DNA of 64,000 nt from Rhodoferax ferrireducens. Its GTDB lineage: Bacteria; Pseudomonadota; Gammaproteobacteria; Burkholderiales; Burkholderiaceae_C. The notes beneath the pieces are model-generated. The model made no database searches. It was not told where the DNA came from and was given only the letters and a program-made list of their open reading frames with translations. Shown one piece after another: positions 33,767 through 41,417 of the stretch. The position numbers and the translations under genes were made by a program. The stretch is taken from the NCBI RefSeq assembly GCF_003347515.1, contig NZ_QEII01000298.1:124001-188000 (forward strand), written 5' to 3'. Each line of letters opens with the position of its first letter. Position 1 is the first letter of the stretch.

Positions 33767-35446
33767 ATGGACGACCTTATGCCCGTGACTGACTCATCCC
33801 TTGCTCTTGGTTCACCCCATTTTTCTGATACGCGCCTGGCCGGACTGGCCAGCACTCAGGGACACCTGGTGGCTTGGCGTGAAGCGGTTGGTAAAGATGC
33901 CGACAAAGCTGCCATCGGGGTGACCGGTGACTTTGCTGTGGGACTGCACGAGCCTGGTGGCCGCTCCTTTCTGGCGGTGGACCGCTTTGCCATTCACACC
34001 CTGTGCTACCAAGTGGTGGATGGACAACTGCGCTTTGCCGCCCGTGCCGATGAACTGGCGAATGCTGGTACTGAGATTGATCCACAGGCAATTTTTGACT
34101 ACCTGTACTTTCACGTCATTCCGTCACCGCGCACCATTTACAAAGGCATCTACCGGCTGCCGCCCGGGCACTATGCCTTGTTTGAAAATGGACAGCTCAC
34201 CGTCGCGCCGTATTGGATGCCGATTTTTGAGGAACAGCGCAACCCTTCGTTCGACGCGCTAAAGGATGAGTTTAGACAGCTGCTGCGTGATTCGGTAGCT
34301 ACGCAACTGGATGGCAGTAAACCGGCCTGCTTTTTGAGCGGTGGCACCGACAGTTCGACCATTGCAGGTATGGTGGCCCTTGCCAGTGGAGAGGTGGCCG
34401 CCAGTTACTCGATTGGTTTTGACGCGCAGGGCTACGACGAAATGGAATATGCCCGTCTGGCAGCCAAACACTTTAAGACTGAGCACCACGAGTATTACGT
34501 AACGCCCGATGACCTGGTACGCAGCATTCCAGTCGTTGCGGCGCACTTTGACCAGCCCTTTGGCAATTCGTCCGCACTGCCCTCTTACTACTGCGCCAAG
34601 ATGGCGCGCGAAAACGGCGTCAACAAAATACTGGCGGGCGATGGCGGCGACGAGCTGTTTGGCGGCAACAGCCGCTATGCCAAGCAAAAAGTGTTTGGCT
34701 GGTATTGTCATCTGCCTGGTTTCCTTCAAAAGGGCCTGATGGAGCCGCTACTGGGCACCCGCGCCGCCGCGGCCTTTGCACTGACCCGCAAGGCTGGCAG
34801 TTACGTGGAGCAGGCCCGCGTGCCGATGCCTGATCGGCTGCAGATGTACAACCTGATTACTCGCCTGGGCGTGAGCGAGGTGCTGACACCGCAATTACTG
34901 GCACAAATTGACACTACCGGCCCGCTAAGTCTGCAACATGAGGTGTGGCACAGCCGCCAAGGCTGCAGCCACTTAAACAAGGAACTGGCCTTTGACTGGC
35001 GCTTTACCCTGGCCGAGAGTGACCTGCCCAAGGTACTTGGCGCCACCAGCTTTGCAGGGGTGGCCGTGGGCTTTCCGATGCTCGATGACCGGTTACTGGC
35101 TTTCTCACTCAAGCTGCCGACCGAGTACAAACTCAAGGGGCAAAAGCTACGGTGGTTTTTCAAGGAAGCGCTGCGCGGCTTTTTGCCCGACGAGATACTG
35201 ACCAAGAAAAAGCAGGGCTTTGGCCTGCCATTTGGCGTGTGGGTCAACACGCACCCTGAACTCAAGACGCTGGCCACCGACTCGCTGCACAGCCTGGCCC
35301 GACGTGGCGTGGTGCGAGCTGATTTTGTGCAGAGCCTGTTGATGCAAAGGCTGCCTGAGCACCCAGGATACTTCGGCGAGATGGTGTGGATCTTGATGAT
35401 GCTGGAGCAGTGGCTGCAAAGGCATGCTTCAACATTCAAGATGTAG
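33767..35446 (+). CDS. Asparagine synthase-like protein lacking the glutaminase Cys
   Basis: A 559-residue protein. The C-terminal synthetase domain is complete: PACFLSGGTDSSTIAGMVAL is the PP-loop ATP site, ILAGDGGDELFGGNSRYAKQ the second ATP motif, and KKKQGFGLPFGVW the C-terminal block. The N-terminal glutaminase domain is shortened and does not start with Met-Cys, so it cannot use glutamine in the usual way. Remnants such as FLAVDRFAIHTLCYQVVDG remain. It could use free ammonia or another nucleophile to form an amide on a sugar acid or peptide. Start at ATG 33767, with ATG 33779 as alternative. It follows the beta-helix gene. The canonical XrtA amidotransferase is a separate gene at 49067-50992. 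Confidence 0.82.
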   Translation: MDDLMPVTDSSLALGSPHFSDTRLAGLASTQGHLVAWREAVGKDADKAAIGVTGDFAVGLHEPGGRSFLAVDRFAIHTLCYQVVDGQLRFAARADELANAGTEIDPQAIFDYLYFHVIPSPRTIYKGIYRLPPGHYALFENGQLTVAPYWMPIFEEQRNPSFDALKDEFRQLLRDSVATQLDGSKPACFLSGGTDSSTIAGMVALASGEVAASYSIGFDAQGYDEMEYARLAAKHFKTEHHEYYVTPDDLVRSIPVVAAHFDQPFGNSSALPSYYCAKMARENGVNKILAGDGGDELFGGNSRYAKQKVFGWYCHLPGFLQKGLMEPLLGTRAAAAFALTRKAGSYVEQARVPMPDRLQMYNLITRLGVSEVLTPQLLAQIDTTGPLSLQHEVWHSRQGCSHLNKELAFDWRFTLAESDLPKVLGATSFAGVAVGFPMLDDRLLAFSLKLPTEYKLKGQKLRWFFKEALRGFLPDEILTKKKQGFGLPFGVWVNTHPELKTLATDSLHSLARRGVVRADFVQSLLMQRLPEHPGYFGEMVWILMMLEQWLQRHASTFKM

Positions 35447-35603
35447 CTTCACTGCGACGCCCGGCTCGTTATGTATTGTCTTAGCTATCGGGTCTTGCCG
35501 AGCTCCATAGCCGTGTCGCATCATGCTTGTTAGTTGACATTGAACAAAGGCCTGCATCCCTTCGCAGCCAACAATTCATCACGATGATTGTCAGGGAACA
35601 CGA

Positions 35604-35867
35604 ATGGCGGACACGCAAATGTATCGTAGGGGAATCGTCCTCGCAACTGGCGCGGGCACGCGTCTTCATCCTGCCACTGCTGCCATATCCAGGCAAATGC
35701 CGCCGGGCCACGACAAACCAGTGATCGCGTGTCCGGAAGAGCTTGCGTTTCGACTCGGCTATATTGACGCAGTCAAACTGGCCGCTTTGGCTGCACCATT
35801 GGGCAGGAGTATCTATGCACAGTACTTGTTTGACATTCTTCGTGAGCAAAGGGGTGTATATGCTTAA
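35604..35867 (+). pseudogene. rmlA: Internally deleted glucose-1-phosphate thymidylyltransferase (rmlA) remnant
   Basis: An 87-codon frame joins the two ends of RmlA. The start MYRRGIVLATGAGTRLHPAT to RQMPPGHDKPVI corresponds to the nucleotide-binding N-terminus (family: GG.GTRL.P.T...K...P..DKPM). The end ACPEELAFRLGYIDAVKLAA to APLGRSIYAQYLFDIL corresponds to the C-terminal tail. About 200 residues of the catalytic centre are missing, but the frame is kept. One Gly of the GGxGTRL signature is also changed. It cannot be an active enzyme. The remaining 35447-36003 gap has no other gene that I recognise. Confidence 0.85.
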
Positions 35868-36003
35868 AACGAAACACGTAGATCTTCTAACCGATGCAAG
35901 CTTGCAGTGTTCCACTGCGGGGGAAGCGACGGCCCGCTGGCCATTCGTGGTCATGCTTCGAGGTTCTGGTGTACTCGAACCCCTTTGAAGAGGAGAATCC
36001 GCT

Positions 36004-36936
36004 TTGACAAATTTACATTTGTCGGTCGTCATTCCGGTCTACAAGTCGGCTGCCACCCTCAAAGAGCTGCATCAGCGGATTTCTGCGACTCTGGATGCCG
36101 AAAAGATCCCATTCGAGTTGATTCTTGTCGAAGATTGTGGCGGCGATGATTCTTGGCTCGTCATTGAAGAGATCGCGGCGATAGATACACGCGTTAGAGG
36201 TTTCCAACTCAGTAGAAATTTTGGCCAGCATGCAGCCACGATATGTGGCTTTACGCAATCCCGCGGCGACTGGGTTGTGACTATGGATGACGACTTGGAG
36301 CAAATCCCTGAGCATTTGCCCAAGCTCATTAGCAAAGCAGCGGAAGGCTATGACTTGGTGTACGGCATTTATGCAGAGCGTAACCATAAAGCGTGGCGCA
36401 ACATTAGCTCCTCGATCGCGCGTTGGTTGTTCAATAAGGCGATCCCCTCGCTAAACTACACTTATACGAGTTACCGCGTAGTCCGTGGCGACATCGCGCG
36501 TGCATTGAGTCAATTTGACTCCCCTTTCCCCTTTGTTGATGGGTATCTTTCATGGCTTACCGGGCGTTATGCCTCCGTTGAAGTCCCGCACGGTACTCGA
36601 CTCCAGGGAGTTAGCAACTACACCCTGAAGAAACTCTTTACGCACACTGTCAATATCTTTGTTACGTTCTCTGATTTGCCTCTACGCATGGCAACATGGC
36701 TCGGGCTTGGTGCATTCATGTTCGGTGTGATCTGGATGCTTGCGATATTGGTTCGATATGCACTTGGTGGAGTGTCCGTTTCGGGTTTCACGTCGATCAT
36801 GGTTGGTACGTTGATGTTCGGAGGTGTGCAATTGCTGATGCTGGGGATTTTTGGAGAATATCTCGGCCGTATGAACTTCAAGTCATCCAAGAAACCGTTG
36901 TACCTAATTGGCAAGCGTGCAAGCAGGGATGAATGA
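36004..36936 (+). CDS. Polyprenyl-phosphate glycosyltransferase (GtrB/ArnC-like)
   Basis: A 310-residue GT2 enzyme of the polyprenol-phosphate sugar synthase group. LSVVIPVYKSAATLKELH, LILVEDCGGDDSW, LSRNFGQHAATICGF and VVTMDDDLEQIPEHLPKL (DDD metal motif) are typical. Two C-terminal membrane helices (about 225-275) and the tail YLGRMNFKSSKKPLYLI also fit ArnC/GtrB. It should move a sugar from a nucleotide to undecaprenyl phosphate. The start is TTG 36004 with GAGGAG upstream. It overlaps the next gene by ATGA and opens an operon running to 43.1 kb. Confidence 0.88.
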   Translation: MTNLHLSVVIPVYKSAATLKELHQRISATLDAEKIPFELILVEDCGGDDSWLVIEEIAAIDTRVRGFQLSRNFGQHAATICGFTQSRGDWVVTMDDDLEQIPEHLPKLISKAAEGYDLVYGIYAERNHKAWRNISSSIARWLFNKAIPSLNYTYTSYRVVRGDIARALSQFDSPFPFVDGYLSWLTGRYASVEVPHGTRLQGVSNYTLKKLFTHTVNIFVTFSDLPLRMATWLGLGAFMFGVIWMLAILVRYALGGVSVSGFTSIMVGTLMFGGVQLLMLGIFGEYLGRMNFKSSKKPLYLIGKRASRDE

Positions 36937-37595
36937 GTATGGTACCGTGCCGAGTGGTGATTCTTGGGGGGAAAGGGACGGCGGTGAATATCGCTGAGCA
37001 AATAGACCATGCGTATCGAAATTATCAATATCCCATGACCGTAGAGGGCTTTGGCATAGATGACCCTGGTCTCGGCAACAGCATTGCGGGTTTCCCAGTG
37101 ATATGCGGTCTGCACGATGCCTGGCCAAAATATCGAGATACGCAGGTACAGTTCATATTCGCACTGTATAAGCCTGATGTGATGGAGCGGAGAGTTGCGC
37201 TGCTAAGGCAACTAGGTATCCCAACCGAGCGCTACGCCAACTTCATCCATCCCACGGCCTATAGATCAGGCAGCGCCATCTTCGGGCACGGTAACGTCAT
37301 TCTTTCGAATGCCAGTCTGCAGCACAACGTCCGACTCGGAAATCACAACATCGTCAACTCGAATGTAGTGATCGAACACGAAGCCACTTTGAGCAACAGC
37401 GTATTCATAGCCGCCGCCGCTTGCATAGGTGCGCGAGTCGCGATTGGCGACGGCTCATTTGTTGGCTTATCAGCAACGGTCAGGGAGGACGTTTCGATTG
37501 GCGCATACTCATTCGTAGGCATGGCATCGGCAGTTTTGCACGATGTTGCTCCTCGAAACACTGTTTACGGTTTGCCCGCGTCCACCAAATCATGA
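36933..37595 (+). CDS. PglD/NeuD-like sugar acyltransferase (left-handed beta-helix)
   Basis: A 220-residue protein with a Rossmann-like N-terminal domain (CRVVILGGKGTAVNIAEQID) and hexapeptide repeats behind it: GSAIFGHGNVILSNASLQHN, LGNHNIVNSNVVIEHE, LSNSVFIAAAACIGARVAIG and DVSIGAYSFVGMASAVL. The His in the loop IEHEATL is where PglD-type enzymes have their catalytic His. It probably N-acetylates a 4-amino sugar nucleotide. It overlaps the GT2 before it and the PLP gene behind it by ATGA. Confidence 0.85.
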   Translation: MSMVPCRVVILGGKGTAVNIAEQIDHAYRNYQYPMTVEGFGIDDPGLGNSIAGFPVICGLHDAWPKYRDTQVQFIFALYKPDVMERRVALLRQLGIPTERYANFIHPTAYRSGSAIFGHGNVILSNASLQHNVRLGNHNIVNSNVVIEHEATLSNSVFIAAAACIGARVAIGDGSFVGLSATVREDVSIGAYSFVGMASAVLHDVAPRNTVYGLPASTKS

Positions 37596-38569
37596 TTGCC
37601 TACGAGCGCAGAGCGTGTACCGTTCTCCACAACTTGCTTGCTTGTCATCTACCCACTAAACCGATATTGCTGCCAGCAAATGTGTGTCCGATCGTACCTA
37701 TTACGTTGCACAAGGCACGTCGCAGCTTTGAGTTTGTGGATATTTCCCGCGCGACACTTTGCATCGATCATGAAAAGCTGCTTGCGCGCTGGACAGCTTC
37801 GGCAGAGCCGCCAGGGGGGCTCATTTATGTCCGAACCTATGGCGCAATATTCGAGACGGGCGGATTATTTGATGAGATTAAGCGCCTGACACCGGGAGCG
37901 TTGATCATTGATGACCGATGCGCGTGTGCGCCATCGTTTGCGGCAGATGCTTTGCTTGAGCATGTTGATGCGGTGATGTACAGCACCGGCTACGCAAAGC
38001 ATGCTGATATTGGATTCGGGGGCTACGCCTTACTAAAGGATGAGTCACTTTACAGGCGCATCAGATTGCCCTTTAACGTGCGTGACCTTGAATTTCAGAC
38101 AGCGCAACACAAAAAGGCGCTCTCAAGTCGACGGGAATTTAACTACATAGACAATGCCTGGCTGGATTTTTTAGAGCCTGAGGCAGACTGGGCTGCATAC
38201 CGCAAGATGGTGGAGGAAAAAGCCACCCAGGTCTCGCTAGCAAAACAAACAATCAACCGCATTTATTCCAGCAGACTGCCGCAAGAGATCCAATTGTCAT
38301 CGGAATTCCAGGAATGGCGTTTTAATATCCACGTAGCAGACAAGCCTGCCCTACTAACGGCCATTGGAGAAGCTGGCTTATTTGCTAGCGGTCATTATGA
38401 TTCCCTGGACGGATTGTTTGGGACCGGTACAGGCGAAAATGCACGCGCGCTGCATCGGCACGTGGTCAATCTCTTCAATGATCTACATTTTGATGTCGAC
38501 AGAGCCACGTTGCTTGCCAATCTAATTCGCAATACAACAGGCCTTGCACCGAGTCCCTTAGGCCTATGA
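37592..38569 (+). CDS. Divergent DegT/DnrJ-like PLP-fold protein
   Basis: A 325-residue protein with the outline of sugar aminotransferases: ILLPANVCPIVPITLHKARR resembles the PSYTF region, ALIIDDRCACAP the Asp that contacts PLP, and MYSTGYAKHADIGFGGYALL the Schiff-base Lys segment. The glycine-rich N-terminal cofactor loop is reduced, and the protein is shorter than the ~375 typical residues, so activity is uncertain. ATG 37592 overlaps the previous stop (ATGA); the longer open frame upstream is within the acyltransferase gene. It may be an accessory or specialised aminotransferase working with WbqC, which follows with another ATGA overlap. Confidence 0.72.
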   Translation: MIAYERRACTVLHNLLACHLPTKPILLPANVCPIVPITLHKARRSFEFVDISRATLCIDHEKLLARWTASAEPPGGLIYVRTYGAIFETGGLFDEIKRLTPGALIIDDRCACAPSFAADALLEHVDAVMYSTGYAKHADIGFGGYALLKDESLYRRIRLPFNVRDLEFQTAQHKKALSSRREFNYIDNAWLDFLEPEADWAAYRKMVEEKATQVSLAKQTINRIYSSRLPQEIQLSSEFQEWRFNIHVADKPALLTAIGEAGLFASGHYDSLDGLFGTGTGENARALHRHVVNLFNDLHFDVDRATLLANLIRNTTGLAPSPLGL

Positions 38570-39273
38570 AAACCGTCGTCGTTTTGCAGTCCAACTACAT
38601 CCCCTGGAAGGGGTACTTTGACTTGATACACGATGCCGACGTATTCATTTTTTATGACGACCTGCAATTCACCAAGAATGACTGGCGCAACCGCAACAAG
38701 ATTAAGACTGCCCAGGGCAGCAAATGGCTCAGCATACCGGTAGGTACCAGTGCCAATCGGCTCATATGCGAGGTTGCGATGGAGGATGCGCGTTGGCAGC
38801 GCTCGCATTGGGATAGCTTGCGGCAGCAATACGGAAAGTGCCCTTACTTCAAGCTGTATCAGCCATTTTTTGAGGAAGTCTATTTAGACAGGCGGTGGAC
38901 GAACTTGTCTGGACTGAACCAGCACTTGATTCGATACATCTCCCACGACATCCTGAAAATAACCACTCAATTTCGCGATTCGCGGGAATTTGAATTGGAG
39001 GGCCAGAAGCTGGACCGGCTGCTCGACTTGGTCGTTAGAAGCAACGCCACGCGCTATGTTTCGGGGCCGGCTGCCAAGGACTATATCAAGTCGGAACGAT
39101 TTGGCGAACTGGGTATTGAACTGGTGTGGAAAGATTATTCAAACTATCCAGAATATCCTCAACCATATCCACCATTCGGGCACGGCGTATCCATTCTCGA
39201 TTTGTTGTTCAACGTAGGCCCTGAGGCCCCACACTACATTTGGGGTTGGCGCGATGAAAAGGTTTCATCGTGA
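38566..39273 (+). CDS. wbqC: WbqC-family protein
   Basis: A 235-residue member of the WbqC family, named from an O-antigen locus. It starts MKTVVVLQSNYIPWKGYFDL, followed by FYDDLQFTKNDWRNRNKIK and KWLSIPVGTS, the family's most conserved blocks. WbqC proteins commonly stand beside DegT aminotransferases in polysaccharide loci, and an amide-forming step on amino sugars has been a suspected role. No activity can be read from the sequence. It overlaps both neighbours. Confidence 0.88.
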   Translation: MKTVVVLQSNYIPWKGYFDLIHDADVFIFYDDLQFTKNDWRNRNKIKTAQGSKWLSIPVGTSANRLICEVAMEDARWQRSHWDSLRQQYGKCPYFKLYQPFFEEVYLDRRWTNLSGLNQHLIRYISHDILKITTQFRDSREFELEGQKLDRLLDLVVRSNATRYVSGPAAKDYIKSERFGELGIELVWKDYSNYPEYPQPYPPFGHGVSILDLLFNVGPEAPHYIWGWRDEKVSS

Positions 39274-39677
39274 AGCGAGCGCTGACACAGCTTGTGCGCT
39301 ACACCATCGTGGGCTTGGCATCCAATGCGATTGGCTATGTACTCTACCTCGTGCTGACGCGTCTTGGTTTGGGCCCCAAGCTTGCAATGAGCTTGCTGTA
39401 TGGCATAGGCGTGCTGCAAACTTTTGTTTTCAACAAAAAATGGTCATTCCGGTTTAACGGCGCGGCGGCGCCGGCTCTTGTTCGCTACGCCACAGTCTAC
39501 GCGCTGGGTTACGTCATCAACTTTCTAGCGTTCATCCTGCTGGTCGATCAGGCCGGGCTACCGCATCAATGGGTAATGGCGGGCCTGGTCCTGTTCATGG
39601 CCGTATTCTTTTTTGCGGGGCAAAAGTTCTGGGTGTTTCGACAGACTCCTGTCCCGGGGTTGAGGGGCCGAGTTTGA
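39270..39677 (+). CDS. GtrA-like membrane protein (putative lipid-linked sugar flippase)
   Basis: A 135-residue protein with four hydrophobic segments. VRYTIVGLASNAIGYVLYLV is the typical N-terminal GtrA motif, GVLQTFVFNKKWSFRF the conserved middle, and MAVFFFAGQKFWVF the last helix. GtrA proteins are thought to flip undecaprenyl-phosphate sugars made by GtrB. It starts with GTG overlapping the previous stop (GTGA). With the GtrB-like gene at 36004 and the GT-C gene at 41418 it completes a Gtr-type trio. Confidence 0.88.
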   Translation: MKRALTQLVRYTIVGLASNAIGYVLYLVLTRLGLGPKLAMSLLYGIGVLQTFVFNKKWSFRFNGAAAPALVRYATVYALGYVINFLAFILLVDQAGLPHQWVMAGLVLFMAVFFFAGQKFWVFRQTPVPGLRGRV

Positions 39678-40243
39678 GCACGCCTTTGTTGCCGACTGGG
39701 TCAAATGTGGTTTTCAAGCGCTCGTTGTTCGGTACTTACTCGTTCATCGAAAACCTACTTCGGATATTTTTGGAGTTGCTTCCGCATCCATTGCGTTACT
39801 GGATCTTCAAGGCCCTGCTCGCACAGTTGGGCTCTGATTCGATGATCGACTATCAGACCTACTTCCGCTATCCATGGAAGATAAGCATCGGCAATGGGGT
39901 CTGGATCAACCGAGGCTGCGAGTTCTACGGCTCAATGCTGGGCGGCAACGCGCAAATCACTATCGGCGACCACTGTGCCTTGGGCCCGAGGGTGAGAGTA
40001 TTGAGTGCTACGCATAACTATCATCGGCTGGACCTGCCTGACGAGGCCGCGAGCGTGACCATAGGGCACCACGTTTGGGTTGGTGCGGGAGCAACGATTT
40101 TGCCAGGGGTAACCATAGGTGATGGCGCTGTGGTGGCCGCAGGCAGTGTGGTGACACGCGATGTAGCACCTTTTTCCATTGTGGCCGGCAACCCGGCGCG
40201 TTTCTTGAAATCCCGGGAGTTAGACGATGAATGTGCCATTTAA
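39674..40243 (+). CDS. Hexapeptide-repeat (left-handed beta-helix) acyltransferase
   Basis: A 189-residue protein. The start is TTG 39674, overlapping the GtrA stop, with GAGGGG 6 bases upstream; a longer ATG frame begins inside GtrA and is not likely. The C-terminal domain has WKISIGNGVWINRGCEFYGS, ITIGDHCALGPRVRVLSATH (catalytic His), VTIGHHVWVGAGATILPGVT and IGDGAVVAAGSVVTRDV. These are the signatures of WcaF/VatD-like O- or N-acetyltransferases. It overlaps the next gene by 17 bases. Confidence 0.84.
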   Translation: MSTPLLPTGSNVVFKRSLFGTYSFIENLLRIFLELLPHPLRYWIFKALLAQLGSDSMIDYQTYFRYPWKISIGNGVWINRGCEFYGSMLGGNAQITIGDHCALGPRVRVLSATHNYHRLDLPDEAASVTIGHHVWVGAGATILPGVTIGDGAVVAAGSVVTRDVAPFSIVAGNPARFLKSRELDDECAI

Positions 40244-41354
40244 CAAACCATATATGACCGGCAAGGAACTCTGGTACATCTCGCAAGCCCACGCAAGTGG
40301 TCACTTGGCGGGCGATGGCCAGTTCACCAAGAAATGCAGTGCCTGGCTGGAGCAGCGCATAGGCTGCCAAAAGGCGCTTCTCACCCAGTCTTGCACTGCT
40401 GCACTGGAGATGGCGGCAATCTTGGCTGACGTACAGCCTGGCGACGAAGTGATCATGCCGTCTTACACGTTTGTGTCCACCGCCAATGCGTTCGTGCTGC
40501 GTGGTGCCACACCCGTGTTTGTGGATATTCGGCCGGACACGCTCAATATCGACGAGACCAAGATCGAAAACGCCATCACGCCGCGCACCAAGGTAATCGT
40601 GCCGGTGCATTACGCGGGCGTCAGTTGCGAGATGGACACCATCATGGACATCGCGCGGCGCCACAATCTCCTTGTGATTGAGGATGCTGCCCAGGGCATC
40701 ATGTCCACCTACAAAGGGCGGCCTCTCGGCAGCATTGGCCATATGGCGGCATTGTCGTTTCATGAGACCAAAAACATCATCTCCGGCGAAGGCGGTGCAC
40801 TGCTAATCAATGACGCACGTTTTGTTGAACGCGCCGAAATGATCCGCGAAAAAGGAACCAACCGCAGTCAGTTCTTCAGGGGGCAGGTGGACAAATACAC
40901 GTGGGTAGATATCGGCTCGTCCTACTTGCCCGGTGAAATTGTCGCCGCATTCTTGTGGGCGCAAATGGAAGAGGCGGACGCCATCAACAAGCGGCGCCTG
41001 GATATCTGGGCCAACTACCATCAGTGGTTCGCCAGCCTGGAAAAGGCCGAAAGAGTGCGTCGGCCAACCCTGCCCCGTGAATGTGTTCACAACGCGCACA
41101 TGTACTACCTGATTTTGCCGAGCTTGGGCCTGCGCACCGCATTCATTGAGCGCCTAAAGGCTAGAGGCATTCATACCGTGTTTCATTACATTCCCTTGCA
41201 TTCGTCTCCTCGCGGCCAATCGATCGGTCGTGCGCATGGTGACATGACACATACCAACAACACTGGTGAGAGGCTGGTGCGGTTGCCGCTGTGGCTGGGA
41301 CTGGAAGAGCAGCTCGCAGATGTTATTGCCGAGGTGGTGGCCGCTGCGCAGTAG
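40227..41354 (+). CDS. WecE-like dTDP-4-keto-6-deoxyhexose aminotransferase
   Basis: A 375-residue DegT/StrS aminotransferase closest to WecE/RffA. FNKPYMTGKELWYISQAHAS and HLAGDGQFTKKCSAWL are the WecE-type start. TQSCTAALEMAAIL is the cofactor pocket, LLVIEDAAQGIMSTYKGRPL carries the PLP Asp, and LSFHETKNIISGEGGALLIN the Schiff-base Lys. It should convert a dTDP-4-keto-6-deoxyhexose to a 4-amino sugar. This needs dTDP-sugar made by RmlA/RmlB, but the local rmlA is deleted. It belongs to the 36.0-43.1 kb operon. Confidence 0.86.
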   Translation: MNVPFNKPYMTGKELWYISQAHASGHLAGDGQFTKKCSAWLEQRIGCQKALLTQSCTAALEMAAILADVQPGDEVIMPSYTFVSTANAFVLRGATPVFVDIRPDTLNIDETKIENAITPRTKVIVPVHYAGVSCEMDTIMDIARRHNLLVIEDAAQGIMSTYKGRPLGSIGHMAALSFHETKNIISGEGGALLINDARFVERAEMIREKGTNRSQFFRGQVDKYTWVDIGSSYLPGEIVAAFLWAQMEEADAINKRRLDIWANYHQWFASLEKAERVRRPTLPRECVHNAHMYYLILPSLGLRTAFIERLKARGIHTVFHYIPLHSSPRGQSIGRAHGDMTHTNNTGERLVRLPLWLGLEEQLADVIAEVVAAAQ

Positions 41355-41417
41355 CATTTTGGGTTGCACGGCTGCGCAGTTCGTGCATGTTTTATTGAAA
41401 AACGAGGGATTTGTGCT

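Noticed and set aside
35743-35988. Open frame of 81 codons overlapping the rmlA remnant
   Set aside because: It is in another frame, has no recognisable domain, and the in-frame RmlA ends explain the first half of the stretch.
39569-39673. Upstream ATG extension of the acyltransferase
   Set aside because: It lies inside gtrA in another frame and is not family-like; TTG 39674 has a strong Shine-Dalgarno sequence and the usual 4-base overlap.
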